DNA from: Gibbula magus
Taxonomy: Eukaryota > Mollusca > Gastropoda > Trochida > Trochidae
Reading direction: 5' to 3'
DNA length: 64,000 nt
Assembly: GCA_936450465.1 (NCBI GenBank)
Contig: CAKZFU010000107.1
Span: 1-64,000 of the forward strand
Positions 26,326-38,357 of this stretch are shown here, one piece after another. Made by a program: the position numbers and the translations under genes. The notes beneath the pieces were generated by a model. The model was given only the letters and a program-made list of their open reading frames with translations, had not been told where the DNA came from and made no database searches. Numbering within the stretch: position 1 is the first letter of the stretch; every line of letters begins with the position of its first letter.

Positions 26326-29300
26326 CTATGCGACCGACAGGATGAGACCTTCCATAGGAGACCATCAAAAGTTGTCTAGGCCAAAGTCACCTTTTGGCCC
26401 ATTTTTGGGCATGAGCTTAACGGCACGGGTTGCCGATAAGACGGCAACCGATTCCAAAAGTGAATGCGTCTATGAGACCGGCAGGATGTGAGCTTCCATA
26501 GGAGACCATCAAAAGTTGTCTAGGCCAAAGTGACTTTTGGCCCAAAATTGGGCCTACAGGAATGACTATAACGGCACGGTTTGCCCATAAGACGGTCACC
26601 GATTCCAAAAGTGAACGCGTCTATGCGACCGACAGGATGAGACCTTCAATAGGAGACCATCAAAAGTTGTCTAGGCCAAAGTCACCTTTTGGCCCATTTT
26701 TGGGCATGAGCTTAACGGCACGGGTTGCCGATAAGACGGCAACCGATTCCAAAAGTGAATGCGTCTATGCGACCGGCAGGATGTGAGCTTCCATAGGAGA
26801 CCATCAAAAGTTGTCTAGGCCAAAGTGACTTTTGGCCCAAAATTGGGCCTACAGGAATGACTATAACGGCACGGTTTGCCCATAAGACGGTCACCGATTC
26901 CAAAAGTGAACGCGTCTATGCGACCGACAGGATGAGACCTTCCATAGGAGACCATCAAAAGTTGTCTAGGCCAAAGTCACCTTTTGGCCCATTTTTGGGC
27001 ATGAGCTTAACGGCACGGGTTGCCGATAAGACGGCAACCGATTCCAAAAGTGAATGTGTCTATGCGACCGGCAGGATGTGAGCTTCCATAGGAGACCATC
27101 AAAAGTTGTCTAGGCCAAAGTGACTTTTGGCCCAAAATTGGGCCTACAGGAATGACTATAACGGCACGGTTTGCCCATAAGACGGTCACCGATTCCAAAA
27201 GTGAACGCGTCTATGCGACCGACAGGATGAGACCTTCCATAGGAGACCATCAAAAGTTGTCTAGGCCAAAGTCACCTTTTGGCCCATTTTTGGGCATGAG
27301 CTTAACGGCACGGGTTGCCGATAAGACGGCAACCGATTCCAAAAGTGAATGCGTCTATGCGACCGGCAGGATATGAGCTTCCATAGGAGACCATCAAAAG
27401 TTGTCTAGGCCAAAGTGACTTTTGGCCCAAAATTGGGCCTACAGGAATGAATATAACGGCACGGTTTGCCCATAAGACGGTCACCGATTCCAAAAGTGAA
27501 CGCGTCTATGCGACCGACAGGATGAGACCTTCCATAGGAGACCATCAAAAGTTGTCTAGGCCAAAGTCACCTTTTGGCCCATTTTTGGGCATGAGCTTAA
27601 CGGCACGGGTTGCCGATAAGACGGCAACCGATTCCAAAAGTGAATGCGTCTATGCGACCGGCAGGATGTGAGCTTCCATAGGAGACCATCAAAAGTTGTC
27701 TAGGCCAAAGTGACTTTTGGCCCAAAATTGGGCCTACAGGAATGACTATAACGGCACGGTTTGCCCATAAGACGGTCACCGATTCCAAAAGTGAACGCGT
27801 CTATGCGACCGACAGGATGAGACCTTCCATAGGAGACCATCAAAAGTTGTCTAGGCCAAAGTCACCTTTTGGCCCATTTTTGGGCATGAGCTTAACGGCA
27901 CGGGTTGCCGATAAGACGGCAACCGATTCCAAAAGTGAATGTGTCTATGCGACCGGCAGGATGTGAGCTTCCATAGGAGACCATCAAAAGTTGTCTAGGC
28001 CAAAGTGACTTTTGGCCCAAAATTGGGCCTACAGGAATGACTATAACGGCACGGTTTGCCCATAAGACGGTCACCGATTCCAAAAGTGAACGCGTCTATG
28101 CGACCGACAGGATGAGACCTTCCATAGGAGACCATCAAAAGTTGTCTAGGCCAAAGTCACCTTTTGGCCCATTTTTGGGCATGAGCTTAACGGCACGGGT
28201 TGCCGATAAGACGGCAACCGATTCCAAAAGTGAATGCGTCTATGCGACCGGCAGGATATGAGCTTCCATAGGAGACCATCAAAAGTTGTCTAGGCCAAAG
28301 TGACTTTTGGCCCAAAATTGGTCCTACAGGAATGAATATAACGGCACGGTTTGCCCATAAGACGGTCACCGATTCCAAAAGTGAACGCGTCTATGCGACC
28401 GACAGGATGAGACCTTCCATAGGAGACCATCAAAAGTTGTCTAGGCCAAAGTCACCTTTTGGCCCATTTTTGGGCATGAGCTTAACGGCACGGGTTGCCG
28501 ATAAGACGGCAACCGATTCCAAAAGTGAATGCGTCTATGCGACCGGCAGGATGTGAGCTTCCATAGGAGACCATCAAAAGTTGTCTAGGCCAAAGTGACT
28601 TTTGGCCCAAAATTGGGCCTACAGGAATGACTATAACGGCACGGTTTGCCCATAAGACGGTCACCGATTCCAAAAGTGAACGCGTCTATGCGACCGACAG
28701 GATGAGACCTTCCATAGGAGACCATCAAAAGTTGTCTAGGCCAAAGTCACCTTTTGGCCCATTTTTGGGCATGAGCTTAACGGCACGGGTTGCCGATAAG
28801 ACGGCAACCGATTCCAAAAGTGAATGCGTCTATGCGACCGGCAGGATGTGAGCTTCCATAGGAGACCATCAAAAGTTGTCTAGGCCAAAGTGACTTTTGG
28901 CCCAAAATTGGGCCTACAGGAATGACTATAACGGCACGGTTTGCCCATAAGACGGTCACCGATTCCAAAAGTGAATGCGTCTATGCGACCGACAGGATGA
29001 GACCTTCCATAGGAGACCATCAAAAGTTGTCTAGGCCAAAGTCACCTTTTGGCCCATTTTTGGGCATGAGCTTAACGGCACGGGTTGCCGATAAGACGGC
29101 AACCGATTCCAAAAGTGAATGCGTCTATGAGACCGGCAGGATGTGAGCTTCCATAGGAGACCATCAAAAGTTGTCTAGGCCAAAGTGACTTTTGGCCCAA
29201 AATTGGGCCTACAGGAATGACTATAACGGCACGGTTTGCCCATAAGACGGTCACCGATTCCAAAAGTGAACGCGTCTATGCGACCGACAGGATGAGACCT

Positions 29301-30150
29301 TCCATAGGAGACCATCAAAAGTTGTCTAGGCCAAAGTCACCTTTTGGCCCATTTTTGGGCATGAGCTTAACGGCACGGGTTGCCGATAAGACGGCAACCG
29401 ATTCCAAAAGTGAATGCGTCTATGCGACCGGCAGGATGTGAGCTTCCATAGGAGACCATCAAAAGTTGTCTAGGCCAAAGTGACTTTTGGCCCAAAATTG
29501 GGCCTACAGGAATGACTATAACGGCACGGTTTGCCCATAAGACGGTCACCGATTCCAAAAGTGAACGCGTCTATGCGACCGACAGGATGAGACCTTCCAT
29601 AGGAGACCATCAAAAGTTGTCTAGGCCAAAGTCACCTTTTGGCCCATTTTTGGGCATGAGCTTAACGGCACGGGTTGCCGATAAGACGGCAACCGATTCC
29701 AAAAGTGAATGTGTCTATGCGACCGGCAGGATGTGAGCTTCCATAGGAGACCATCAAAAGTTGTCTAGGCCAAAGTGACTTTTGGCCCAAAATTGGGCCT
29801 ACAGGAATGACTATAACGGCACGGTTTGCCCATAAGACGGTCACCGATTCCAAAAGTGAACGCGTCTATGCGACCGACAGGATGAGACCTTCCATAGGAG
29901 ACCATCAAAAGTTGTCTAGGCCAAAGTCACCTTTTGGCCCATTTTTGGGCATGAGCTTAACGGCACGGGTTGCCGATAAGACGGCAACCGATTCCAAAAG
30001 TGAATGCGTCTATGCGACCGGCAGGATATGAGCTTCCATAGGAGACCATCAAAAGTTGTCTAGGCCAAAGTGACTTTTGGCCCAAAATTGGGCCTACAGG
30101 AATGAATATAACGGCACGGTTTGCCCATAAGACGGTCACCGATTCCAAAA
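26318..30150. repeat. 2,655-bp nine-dimer higher-order repeat with nested 885-bp duplication
   Basis: GAATGCGT in A' at 26318/28973 and TATGAGACC at 26471/29126 are 2,655 bp apart. Inside the unit a three-dimer (885-bp) segment is itself duplicated: TGAATGTGTC at 27051 and 27936, and GGATATG at 27369 and 28254. Both markers reappear at 29706 and 30024, 2,655 bp from the first. A later recombinant copy near 31476 has TGAATGTGTC followed directly by the AATGAATATA variant, with the intervening dimer missing. Confidence 0.88.
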
Positions 30151-30622
30151 GTGAACGCGTCTATGCGACCGACAGGATGAGACCTTCCATAGGAGACCAT
30201 CAAAAGTTGTCTAGGCCAAAGTCACCTTTTGGCCCATTTTTGGGCATGAGCTTAACGGCACGGGTTGCCGATAAGACGGCAACCGATTCCAAAAGTGAAT
30301 GCGTCTATGCGACCGGCAGGATGTGAGCTTCCATAGGAGACCATCAAAAGTTGTCTAGGCCAAAGTGACTTTTGGCCCAAAATTGGGCCTACAGGAATGA
30401 CTATAACGGCACGGTTTGCCCATAAGACGGTCACCGATTCCAAAAGTGAACGCGTCTATGCGACCGACAGGATGAGACCTTCCATAGGAGACCATCAAAA
30501 GTTGTCTAGGCCAAAGTCACCTTTTGGCCCATTTTTGGGCATGAGCTTAACGGCACGGGTTGCCGATAAGACGGCAACCGATTCCAAAAGTGAATGCGTC
30601 TATGCGACCGGCAGGATGTGAG

Positions 30623-30661
30623 CTTCCATAGGAGACCATCAAAAGTTGTCTAGGCCAAAGT
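30623..30661. other. Near-invariant 39-bp block shared by A, B, A' and B' (example copy)
   Basis: The segment from CTTCCATAGG through GGCCAAAGT reads the same in all four monomer types, while the remainder of the monomer differs between types. Exceptions are rare point changes, such as CCATTGG at 5005, CTTCTATAGG at 39620 and 41685, ATCAAGAG near 49.23 and 50.71 kb, and AGTGGTCTAGG at 51893, 55145 and 58253. A conserved box inside an otherwise subfamily-specific satellite is the usual place for a protein-binding or nucleosome-positioning element. No known binding motif (including the CENP-B box) is recognised in it. Confidence 0.7.
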
Positions 30662-30672
30662 GACTTTTGGCC
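30653..30672. other. Dyad 1 in long monomers: GGCCAAA / TTTGGCC (example copy)
   Basis: Seven-base arms, GGCCAAA and TTTGGCC, flank a six-base GTGACT spacer. The same arms occur in short monomers with a seven-base GTCACCT spacer (example 30804-30824). The element is therefore present in nearly every monomer, about every 147 bp. Its right arm overlaps the left arm of dyad 2, so the two foldbacks cannot form together in one strand. Confidence 0.8.
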
Positions 30673-30684
30673 CAAAATTGGGCC
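30669..30684. other. Dyad 2 in long monomers: GGCCCAA-AA-TTGGGCC (example copy)
   Basis: This is a near-perfect 16-bp palindrome with seven-base arms and a two-base centre, specific to A and A'. Several copies near 34070, 34805 and 35691 carry one extra A in the centre. In short monomers the equivalent position holds GCCCA-TTTT-TGGGC, a dyad with a T-rich loop. Confidence 0.8.
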
Positions 30685-30773
30685 TACAGGAATGACTATA
30701 ACGGCACGGTTTGCCCATAAGACGGTCACCGATTCCAAAAGTGAACGCGTCTATGCGACCGACAGGATGAGAC

Positions 30774-30917
30774 CTTCCATAGGAGACCATCAAAAGTTGT
30801 CTAGGCCAAAGTCACCTTTTGGCCCATTTTTGGGCATGAGCTTAACGGCACGGGTTGCCGATAAGACGGCAACCGATTCCAAAAGTGAATGCGTCTATGC
30901 GACCGGCAGGATGTGAG
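30774..30917. repeat. Representative B' monomer (144 bp)
   Basis: This is a clean B' copy. It begins with the same 39-bp block as A', then has GTCACC, the GCCCA-TTTT-TGGGC dyad (30822-30835), GAGCTTAACGG, the perfect 8-bp stem dyad (30853-30874), GAATGCGTC and the GGCAGGATGTGAGC tail. Confidence 0.93.
30853..30874. other. B'-specific perfect dyad: GGTTGCCG-ATAAGA-CGGCAACC (example copy)
   Basis: Eight-base arms, GGTTGCCG and CGGCAACC, are exact reverse complements around a six-base ATAAGA loop. In A and B the right arm reads CGGTCACC, so the stem is interrupted. In A' the left arm also differs (TTTGCCCAT). The perfect version therefore occurs only in B' and is repeated about every 295 bp across the right three quarters of the window. 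Confidence 0.85.
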
Positions 30918-33490
30918 CTTCCATAGGAGACCATCAAAAGTTGTCTAGGCCAAAGTGACTTTTGGCCCAAAATTGGGCCTACAGGAATGACTATAACGGC
31001 ACGGTTTGCCCATAAGACGGTCACCGATTCCAAAAGTGAACGCGTCTATGCGACCGACAGGATGAGACCTTCCATAGGAGACCATCAAAAGTTGTCTAGG
31101 CCAAAGTCACCTTTTGGCCCATTTTTGGGCATGAGCTTAACGGCACGGGTTGCCGATAAGACGGCAACCGATTCCAAAAGTGAATGCGTCTATGCGACCG
31201 GCAGGATGTGAGCTTCCATAGGAGACCATCAAAAGTTGTCTAGGCCAAAGTGACTTTTGGCCCAAAATTGGGCCTACAGGAATGACTATAACGGCACGGT
31301 TTGCCCATAAGACGGTCACCGATTCCAAAAGTGAATGCGTCTATGCGACCGACAGGATGAGACCTTCCATAGGAGACCATCAAAAGTTGTCTAGGCCAAA
31401 GTCACCTTTTGGCCCATTTTTGGGCATGAGCTTAACGGCACGGGTTGCCGATAAGACGGCAACCGATTCCAAAAGTGAATGTGTCTATGCGACCGGCAGG
31501 ATGTGAGCTTCCATAGGAGACCATCAAAAGTTGTCTAGGCCAAAGTGACTTTTGGCCCAAAATTGGGCCTACAGGAATGAATATAACGGCACGGTTTGCC
31601 CATAAGACGGTCACCGATTCCAAAAGTGAACGCGTCTATGCGACCGACAGGATGAGACCTTCCATAGGAGACCATCAAAAGTTGTCTAGGCCAAAGTCAC
31701 CTTTTGGCCCATTTTTGGGCATGAGCTTAACGGTACGGGTTGCCGATAAGACGGCAACCGATTCCAAAAGTGAATGCGTCTATGCGACCGGCAGGATGTG
31801 AGCTTCCATAGGAGACCATCAAAAGTTGTCTAGGCCAAAGTGACTTTTGGCCCAAAATTGGGCCTACAGGAATGACTATAACGGCACGGTTTGCCCATAA
31901 GACGGTCACCGATTCCAAAAGTGAACGCGTCTATGCGACCGACAGGATGAGACCTTCCATAGGAGACCATCAAAAGTTGTCTAGGCCAAAGTCACCTTTT
32001 GGCCCATTTTTGGGCATGAGCTTAACGGCACGGGTTGCCGATAAGACGGCAACCGATTCCAAAAGTGAATGCGTCTATGCGACCGGCAGGATGTGAGCTT
32101 CCATAGGAGACCATCAAAAGTTGTCTAGGCCAAAGTGACTTTTGGCCCAAAATTGGGCCTACAGGAATGACTATAACGGCACGGTTTGCCCATAAGACGG
32201 TCACCGATTCCAAAAGTGAACGCGTCTATGCGACCGACAGGATGAGACCTTCCATAGGAGACCATCAAAAGTTGTCTAGGCCAAAGTCACCTTTTGGCCC
32301 ATTTTTGGGCATGAGCTTAACGGCACGGGTTGCCGATAAGACGGCAACCGATTCCAAAAGTGAATGCGTCTATGCGACCGGCAGGATGTGAGCTTCCATA
32401 GGAGACCATCAAAAGTTGTCTAGGCCAAAGTGACTTTTGGCCCAAAATTGGGCCTACAGGAATGACTATAACGGCACGGTTTGCCCATAAGACGGTCACC
32501 GATTCCAAAAGTGAACGCGTCTATGCGACCGACAGGATGAGACCTTCCATAGGAGACCATCAAAAGTTGTCTAGGCCAAAGTCACCTTTTGGCCCATTTT
32601 TGGGCATGAGCTTAACGGCACGGGTTGCCGATAAGACGGCAACCGATTCCAAAAGTGAATGCGTCTATGCGACCGGCAGGATGTGAGCTTCCATAGGAGA
32701 CCATCAAAAGTTGTCTAGGCCAAAGTGACTTTTGGCCCAAAATTGGGCCTACAGGAATGACTATAACGGCACGGTTTGCCCATAAGACGGTCACCGATTC
32801 CAAAAGTGAACGCGTCTATGCGACCGACAGGATGAGACCTTCCATAGGAGACCATCAAAAGTTGTCTAGGCCAAAGTCACCTTTTGGCCCATTTTTGGGC
32901 ATGAGCTTAACGGCACGGGTTGCCGATAAGACGGCAACCGATTCCAAAAGTGAATGCGTCTATGCGACCGGCAGGATGTGAGCTTCCATAGGAGACCATC
33001 AAAAGTTGTCTAGGCCAAAGTGACTTTTGGCCCAAAATTGGGCCTGCAGGAATGACTATAACGGCACGGTTTGCCCATAAGACGGTCACCGATTCCAAAA
33101 GTGAACGCGTCTATGCGACCGACAGGATGAGACCTTCCATAGGAGACCATCAAAAGTTGTCTAGGCCAAAGTCACCTTTTGGCCCATTTTTGGGCATGAG
33201 CTTAACGGCACGGGTTGCCGATAAGACGGCAACCGATTCCAAAAGTGAATGCGTCTATGCGACCGGCAGGATGTGAGCTTCCATAGGAGACCATCAAAAG
33301 TTGTCTAGGCCAAAGTGACTTTTGGCCCAAAATTGGGCCTACAGGAATGACTATAACGGCACGGTTTGCCCATAAGACGGTCACCGATTCCAAAAGTGAA
33401 CGCGTCTATGCGACCGACAGGATGAGACCTTCCATAGGAGACCATCAAAAGTTGTCTAGGCCAAAGTGACTTTTGGCCCAAAATTGGGCC

Positions 33491-36374
33491 TGCAGGAATG
33501 ACTATAACGGCACGGTTTGCCCATAAGACGGTCACCGATTCCAAAAGTGAACGCGTCTATGCGACCGACAGGATGAGACCTTCCATAGGAGACCATCAAA
33601 AGTTGTCTAGGCCAAAGTCACCTTTTGGCCCATTTTTGGGCATGAGCTTAACGGCACGGGTTGCCGATAAGACGGCAACCGATTCCAAAAGTGAATGCGT
33701 CTATGCGACCGGCAGGATGTGAGCTTCCATAGGAGACCATCAAAAGTTGTCTAGGCCAAAGTGACTTTTGGCCCAAAATTGGGCCTACAGGAATGACTAT
33801 AACGGCACGGTTTGCCCATAAGACGGTCACCGATTCCAAAAGTGAACGCGTCTATGCGACCGACAGGATGAGACCTTCCATAGGAGACCATCAAAAGTTG
33901 TCTAGGCCAAAGTCACCTTTTGGCCCATTTTTGGGCATGAGCTTAACGGCACGGGTTGCCGATAAGACGGCAACCGATTCCAAAAGTGAATGCGTCTATG
34001 CGACCGGCAGGATGTGAGCTTCCATAGGAGACCATCAAAAGTTGTCTAGGCCAAAGTGACTTTTGGCCCAAAAATTGGGCCTACAGGAATGACTATAACG
34101 GCACGGTTTGCCCATAAGACGGTCACCGATTCCAAAAGTGAACGCGTCTATGCGACCGACAGGATGAGACCTTCCATAGGAGACCATCAAAAGTTGTCTA
34201 GGCCAAAGTCACCTTTTGGCCCATTTTTGGGCATGAGCTTAACGGCACGGGTTGCCGATAAGACGGCAACCGATTCCAAAAGTGAATGCGTCTATGCGAC
34301 CGGCAGGATGTGAGCTTCCATAGGAGACCATCAAAAGTTGTCTAGGCCAAAGTGACTTTTGGCCCAAAATTGGGCCTACAGGAATGACTATAACGGCACG
34401 GTTTGCCCATAAGACGGTCACCGATTCCAAAAGTGAACGCGTCTATGCGACCGACAGGATGAGACCTTCCATAGGAGACCATCAAAAGTTGTCTAGGCCA
34501 AAGTCACCTTTTGGCCCATTTTTGGGCATGAGCTTAACGGCACGGGTTGCCGATAAGACGGCAACCGATTCCAAAAGTGAATGCGTCTATGCGACCGGCA
34601 GGATGTGAGCTTCCATAGGAGACCATCAAAAGTTGTCTAGGCCAAAGTGACCGTTTGGCCCATTTTTGGGCATGAGCTTAACGGCACGGGTTGCCGATAA
34701 GACGGCAACCGATTCCAAAAGTGAATGCGTCTATGCGACCGGCAGGATGTGAGCTTCCATAGGAGACCATCAAAAGTTGTCTAGGCCAAAGTGACTTTTG
34801 GCCCAAAAATTGGGCCTACAGGAATGACTATAACGGCACGGTTTGCCCATAAGACGGTCACCGATTCCAAAAGTGAACGCGTCTATGCGACCGACAGGAT
34901 GAGACCTTCCATAGGAGACCATCAAAAGTTGTCTAGGCCAAAGTCACCTTTTGGCCCATTTTTGGGCATGAGCTTAACGGCACGGGTTGCCGATAAGACG
35001 GCAACCGATTCCAAAAGTGAATGCGTCTATGCGACCGGCAGGATGTGAGCTTCCATAGGAGACCATCAAAAGTTGTCTAGGCCAAAGTGACTTTTGGCCC
35101 AAAATTGGGCCTGCAGGAATGACTATAACGGCACGGTTTGCCCATAAGACGGTCACCGATTCCAAAAGTGAACGCGTCTATGCGACCGACAGGATGAGAC
35201 CTTCCATAGGAGACCATCAAAAGTTGTCTAGGCCAAAGTCACCTTTTGGCCCATTTTTGGGCATGAGCTTAACGGCACGGGTTGCCGATAAGACGGCAAC
35301 CGATTCCAAAAGTGAATGCGTCTATGCGACCGGCAGGATGTGAGCTTCCATAGGAGACCATCAAAAGTTGTCTAGGCCAAAGTGACTTTTGGCCCAAAAT
35401 TGGGCCTACAGGAATGACTATAACGGCACGGTTTGCCCATAAGACGGTCACCGATTCCAAAAGTGAACGCGTCTATGCGACCGACAGGATGAGACCTTCC
35501 ATAGGAGACCATCAAAAGTTGTCTAGGCCAAAGTCACCTTTTGGCCCATTTTTGGGCATGAGCTTAACGGCACGGGTTGCCGATAAGACGGCAACCGATT
35601 CCAAAAGTGAATGCGTCTATGCGACCGGCAGGATGTGAGCTTCCATAGGAGACCATCAAAAGTTGTCTAGGCCAAAGTGACTTTTGGCCCAAAAATTGGG
35701 CCTACAGGAATGACTATAACGGCACGGTTTGCCCATAAGACGGTCACCGATTCCAAAAGTGAACGCGTCTATGCGACCGACAGGATGAGACCTTCCATAG
35801 GAGACCATCAAAAGTTGTCTAGGCCAAAGTCACCTTTTGGCCCATTTTTGGGCATGAGCTTAACGGCACGGGTTGCCGATAAGACGGCAACCGATTCCAA
35901 AAGTGAATGCGTCTATGCGACCGGCAGGATGTGAGCTTCCATAGGAGACCATCAAAAGTTGTCTAGGCCAAAGTGACTTTTGGCCCAAAATTGGGCCTAC
36001 AGGAATGACTATAACGGCACGGTTTGCCCATAAGACGGTCACCGATTCCAAAAGTGAACGCGTCTATGCGACCGACAGGATGAGACCTTCCATAGGAGAC
36101 CATCAAAAGTTGTCTAGGCCAAAGTCACCTTTTGGCCCATTTTTGGGCATGAGCTTAACGGCACGGGTTGCCGATAAGACGGCAACCGATTCCAAAAGTG
36201 AATGCGTCTATGCGACCGGCAGGATGTGAGCTTCCATAGGAGACCATCAAAAGTTGTCTAGGCCAAAGTGACCGTTTGGCCCATTTTTGGGCATGAGCTT
36301 AACGGCACGGGTTGCCGATAAGACGGCAACCGATTCCAAAAGTGAATGCGTCTATGCGACCGGCAGGATGTGAG
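33491..36374. repeat. 1,621-bp higher-order repeat with an A'-A' junction and a B'-B' hybrid
   Basis: Markers at 1,621 bp: TGCAGG at 33491/35112, the five-A dyad centre at 34070/35691, and the GTGACCGTTTGG hybrid head at 34647/36268. An A'-A' junction near 33.42 kb lies at the left edge. The five-A centre also occurs at 34805, a 735-bp step that includes the extra B'. Because the unit includes an unpaired B', its length is not a multiple of 295. Confidence 0.88.
34610..34753. repeat. Hybrid B' monomer following another B' (copy at 36231-36374)
   Basis: This short monomer directly follows a B' instead of an A'. Its head reads GTGACCGTTTGGCCC: GTGA as in A', then B'-type sequence. The same hybrid is present 1,621 bp downstream. 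It appears to be a B'-B' junction formed by loss of an A', with the exchange in or just after the conserved 39-bp block. Confidence 0.8.
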
Positions 36375-37177
36375 CTTCCATAGGAGACCATCAAAAGTTG
36401 TCTAGGCCAAAGTGACTTTTGGCCCAAAATTGGGCCTACAGGAATGACTATAACGGCACGGTTTGCCCATAAGACGGTCACCGATTCCAAAAGTGAACGC
36501 GTCTATGCGACCGACAGGATGAGACCTTCCATAGGAGACCATCAAAAGTTGTCTAGGCCAAAGTCACCTTTTGGCCCATTTTTGGGCATGAGCTTAACGG
36601 CACGGGTTGCCGATAAGACGGCAACCGATTCCAAAAGTGAATGCGTCTATGCGACCGGCAGGATGTGAGCTTCCATAGGAGACCATCAAAAGTTGTCTAG
36701 GCCAAAGTGACTTTTGGCCCAAAATTGGGCCTACAGGAATGACTATAACAGCACGGTTTGCCCATAAGACTGTCACCGATTCCAAAAGTGAACGCGTCTA
36801 TGCGACCGACAGGATGAGACCTTCCATAGGAGACCATCAAAAGTTGTCTAGGCCAAAGTCACCTTTTGGCCCATTTTTGGGCATGAGCTTAACGGCACGG
36901 GTTGCCGATAAGACGGCAACCGATTCCAAAAGTGAATGCGTCTATGCGACCGGCAGGATGTGAGCTTCCATAGGAGACCATCAAAAGTTGTCTAGGCCAA
37001 AGTGACTTTTGGCCCAAAATTGGGCCTACAGGAATGACTATAACGGCACGGTTTGCCCATAAGACGGTCACCGATTCCAAAAGTGAACGCGTCTATGCGA
37101 CCGACAGGATGAGACCTTCCATAGGAGACCATCAAAAGTTGTCTAGGCCAAAGTCACCTTTTGGCCCATTTTTGGGC

Positions 37178-38357
37178 ATGATCTTAACGGCACGGGTTGC
37201 CGATAAGACGGCAACCGATTCCAAAAGTGAATGCGTCTATGCGACCGGCAGGATGTGAGCTTCCATAGGAGACCATCAAAAGTTGTCTAGGCCAAAGTGA
37301 CTTTTGGCCCAAAATTGGGCCTACAGGAATGACTATAACGGCACGGTTTGTCCATAAGACGGTCACCGATTCCAAAAGTGAACGCGTCTATGCGACCGAC
37401 AGGATGAGACCTTCCATAGGAGACCATCAAAAGTTGTCTAGGCCAAAGTCACCTTTTGGCCCATTTTTGGGCATGAGCTTAACGGCACGGGTTGCCGATA
37501 AGACGGCAACCGATTCCAAAAGTGAATGCGTCTATGCGACCGGCAGGATGTGAGCTTCCATAGGAGACCATCAAAAGTTGTCTAGGCCAAAGTGACTTTT
37601 GGCCCAAAATTGGGCCTACAGGAATGACTATAACGGCACGGTTTGCCCATAAGACGGTCACCGATTCCAAAAGTGAACGCGTCTATGCGACCGACAGGAT
37701 GAGACCTTCCATAGGAGACCATCAAAAGTTGTCTAGGCCAAAGTCACCTTTTGGCCCATTTTTGGGCATGATCTTAACGGCACGGGTTGCCGATAAGACG
37801 GCAACCGATTCCAAAAGTGAATGCGTCTATGCGACCGGCAGGATGTGAGCTTCCATAGGAGACCATCAAAAGTTGTCTAGGCCAAAGTGACTTTTGGCCC
37901 AAAATTGGGCCTACAGGAATGACTATAACGGCACGGTTTGTCCATAAGACGGTCACCGATTCCAAAAGTGAACGCGTCTATGCGACCGACAGGATGAGAC
38001 CTTCCATAGGAGACCATCAAAAGTTGTCTAGGCCAAAGTCACCTTTTGGCCCATTTTTGGGCATGAGCTTAACGGCACGGGTTGCCGATAAGACGGCAAC
38101 CGATTCCAAAAGTGAATGCGTCTATGCGACCGGCAGGATGTGAGCTTCCATAGGAGACCATCAAAAGTTGTCTAGGCCAAAGTGACTTTTGGCCCAAAAT
38201 TGGGCCTACAGGAATGACTATAACGGCACGGTTTGCCCATAAGACGGTCACCGATTCCAAAAGTGAACGCGTCTATGCGACCGACAGGATGAGACCTTCC
38301 ATAGGAGACCATCAAAAGTTGTCTAGGCCAAAGTCACCTTTTGGCCCATTTTTGGGC
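37178..38357. repeat. 590-bp two-dimer higher-order repeat
   Basis: ATGATCTT (in place of ATGAGCTT) at 37178 and 37768, and TTTGTCCAT (in place of TTTGCCCAT) near 37347 and 37937, are both 590 bp apart. This is the shortest dimer-based higher-order repeat in the A'B' block and appears to be a single duplication of two dimers. Confidence 0.85.

Larger units (their letters stand above)
30623..30773. repeat. Representative A' monomer (151 bp)
   Basis: This is a clean A' copy from CTTCCATAGG to the base before the next. It contains the 39-bp conserved block (30623-30661), two overlapping dyads (30653-30672 and 30669-30684), CACGGTTTGCCCATAAG, one ACGCGT hexamer and the GACAGGATGAGACC tail. It is one base longer than A because of the extra T in GGTTTGCC. 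Confidence 0.93.

Noticed and set aside
30867..30884. tRNA-type internal promoter (B box like GGTTCGANTCC) at CACCGATTCC
   Set aside because: Only the second half resembles the B box, the first half does not match, and no A box lies at a suitable distance. A tRNA-derived SINE origin is not supported.
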